Assembly (NCBI RefSeq): GCF_027744825.2
Contig: NC_071336.1
Location: forward strand, 25,018,501-25,082,500
Direction of reading: 5' to 3'
Length of the DNA stretch: 64,000 bases
Source: Synchiropus splendidus
Taxonomy: Eukaryota > Chordata > Actinopteri > Syngnathiformes > Callionymidae
Within the stretch, counting starts at the first letter, position 1; each line of letters begins with the position of its first letter. The position numbers were made by a program, and so were the translations under genes. The notes under the pieces were generated by a model. The model was not told the origin of the DNA. It did not search any database and saw only the letters and a list, made by a program, of their open reading frames with translations. Below, in pieces: positions 62,770-64,000 of this stretch.

Positions 62770-64000
62770 AATAATGTAATATTTTGGATGCAGGCCTTCA
62801 AAAAATGTTTTGTGCATATTTATGAAAATTACACACTTTGTTTGTATTGTGATGTATTTAGAAGGTTAATATTTGTATTTTTTGTATCATATTTTCAACC
62901 AATATCAATATTTTTCAAACTCAGATGTATTGTTAATTCAGTATGTCAAAATAATTTGACTTTACATTCACACAGCTGAAATTGTGCTGAAAAGATATCC
63001 CCAAAATCACAAGTTTGGATATGAAGGTAAAAATCAAAACACGGAATCTCCAAGGATTCAGGTGCGTAACCTATCGTCAAAAACACAACCTCGAAACGGC
63101 CATAGACATTTCATGTTCAGGCGATAAGGGCTATTTTGGCAGCTTCTAAATGTAACTTGGAAAGTAATCTTAGTTTCTTTTAAGTGATCTTAGTTTCTTT
63201 TAAATTCAGGTGATCGATAAAGTAACAAAGTTACTTTTGAAGGGAGTCATCAGTAGTTGGATACGTTTTTCAGAGAAATTGTGGCAACACTTTTGATGAG
63301 TGGTGTGAAGCCATGATGCAAAAGAGAATCTGACATAATGTAACAAAGTGTCAGACGATTGATCGCGACGTTGAGAACGTCGTATGCTGAAACATGGTAA
63401 ATGGAATGCTGAAATTCCATATATTCTTGTTGAAGTAGGTGCAATTCTACACCTCCATCGTAAAAGCCCCTCCATCACTGTGTGGTATTTGGTTGCTACT
63501 GCCAGACGAGGATTGATTCAGCAGAGATGGTGGCTGCAGGATGGGACTCTTGCATCCCTCCATGACCTGTGCCACGATCTGATCCAGACACGCAGGTAGG
63601 ATTGCAGTCAACCGCTCTCACCATTGATGATTAAACCATAGCAATAATGAAACTAACTGAACTGCTTGACTTGAATATATGTTTTCTTATTGAAAAGTTT
63701 TCTGTCCAAAGTTGCCCCAGGCAAATAACTTCACACTGCAAAATAATCCCACTGCTATTTGTTGGCATAAACTATGAATGTTAAGTTGGTAGAACTGACA
63801 TTTGAGACAATAATGTGGGGGTTGCACAGCAAAGGAAGCTGTTTTTGGTTGGCGTTTTTGGTTTGCTCCAAAACAATTTGTGCTTTGGTTGCTGGTGCTC
63901 ATTATAGTTGGGGTAAGAATCGAGTTGGAGTTCACTCAAGTGTTTATTTTCAGGAAATAGTGATGGGGCGTGGGAAGAAATGATGCTCGGGAGGGTCATG
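62770..64000. other. No recognised gene
   Basis: ORFs of 90 codons or fewer, unrecognised. A 20-bp direct duplication (ATCTTAGTTTCTTTTAA with flank) lies at 63164-63203. Confidence 0.4.

Overview
The window looks like non-coding, repeat-rich DNA from a ray-finned fish, probably a percomorph teleost. The evidence is three remnants of one L2/Maui-type LINE 3' end of the kind common in teleosts, an L1/Tx1-type reverse transcriptase relic, hAT-like miniature elements, many long (AT)n arrays, eukaryotic low-complexity tracts, and no prokaryotic-style gene packing. The species cannot be named from the sequence. No open reading frame could be assigned to a host gene. Nearly all ORFs are short, and the longest (173 codons, 17914-18435 minus) resembles nothing I know. 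The window is best read as an intergenic desert or the inside of a very large intron.

The dominant structure is one family of short inverted-repeat elements, called element A here. About 27 full, partial or rearranged copies lie from position 46 to 62757. Full copies are about 200-250 bp, start near TAGTGATGGG, end near CCCATCACTA, and are largely self-complementary. Two copies have perfect 8-bp target-site duplications (31938-32140 and 60433-60638) and two more match 7 of 8 bases (30528-30687 and 57842-58091). This points to a non-autonomous hAT-type transposon (MITE). Each arm carries a sequence matching the CTCF core consensus CCASYAGRKGGCRS. I count 17 exact matches in the window, all inside element A, oriented towards each other within a copy. 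The family may therefore seed CTCF-type sites; this is the most interesting observation here.

Other mobile material: L2-type 3' ends at 13758-14020 (minus, nested inside an element A copy), 19620-20046 (plus) and 53876-54090 (minus); degraded reverse transcriptase pieces at 27070-27290, 32410-32720 and 60690-61510; a piece of a retroelement-associated ELTVPWED protein at 49663-49953 (minus); a second hAT-like MITE at 40087-40265 with a relative at 52423-52580; a possible hAT transposon end at 23855-24240; a tRNA-derived SINE-like unit at 36730-36900; and two pyrimidine-rich LTR-like blocks between 39130 and 41505. Two repeat families that I could not name were found by internal comparison: one with three copies near 8075, 35692 and 56785, and one with four copies near 20425, 48635, 49213 and 60230.

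Layout: 0-8 kb is element A copies in otherwise unrecognised DNA, with one splice-acceptor-preceded block at 4813-4957 that could be an orphan exon. 8-20 kb is mostly unique-looking sequence with an (AT)48 array and the nested element at 13.6-14.1 kb. 20-34 kb is degraded retro- and DNA transposons. 34-43 kb is SINE-, LTR- and MITE-like material. 43-64 kb is the densest run of element A copies, ending with the L1 relic. There is no set of genes working together; the biology is transposon biology and possible regulatory DNA.
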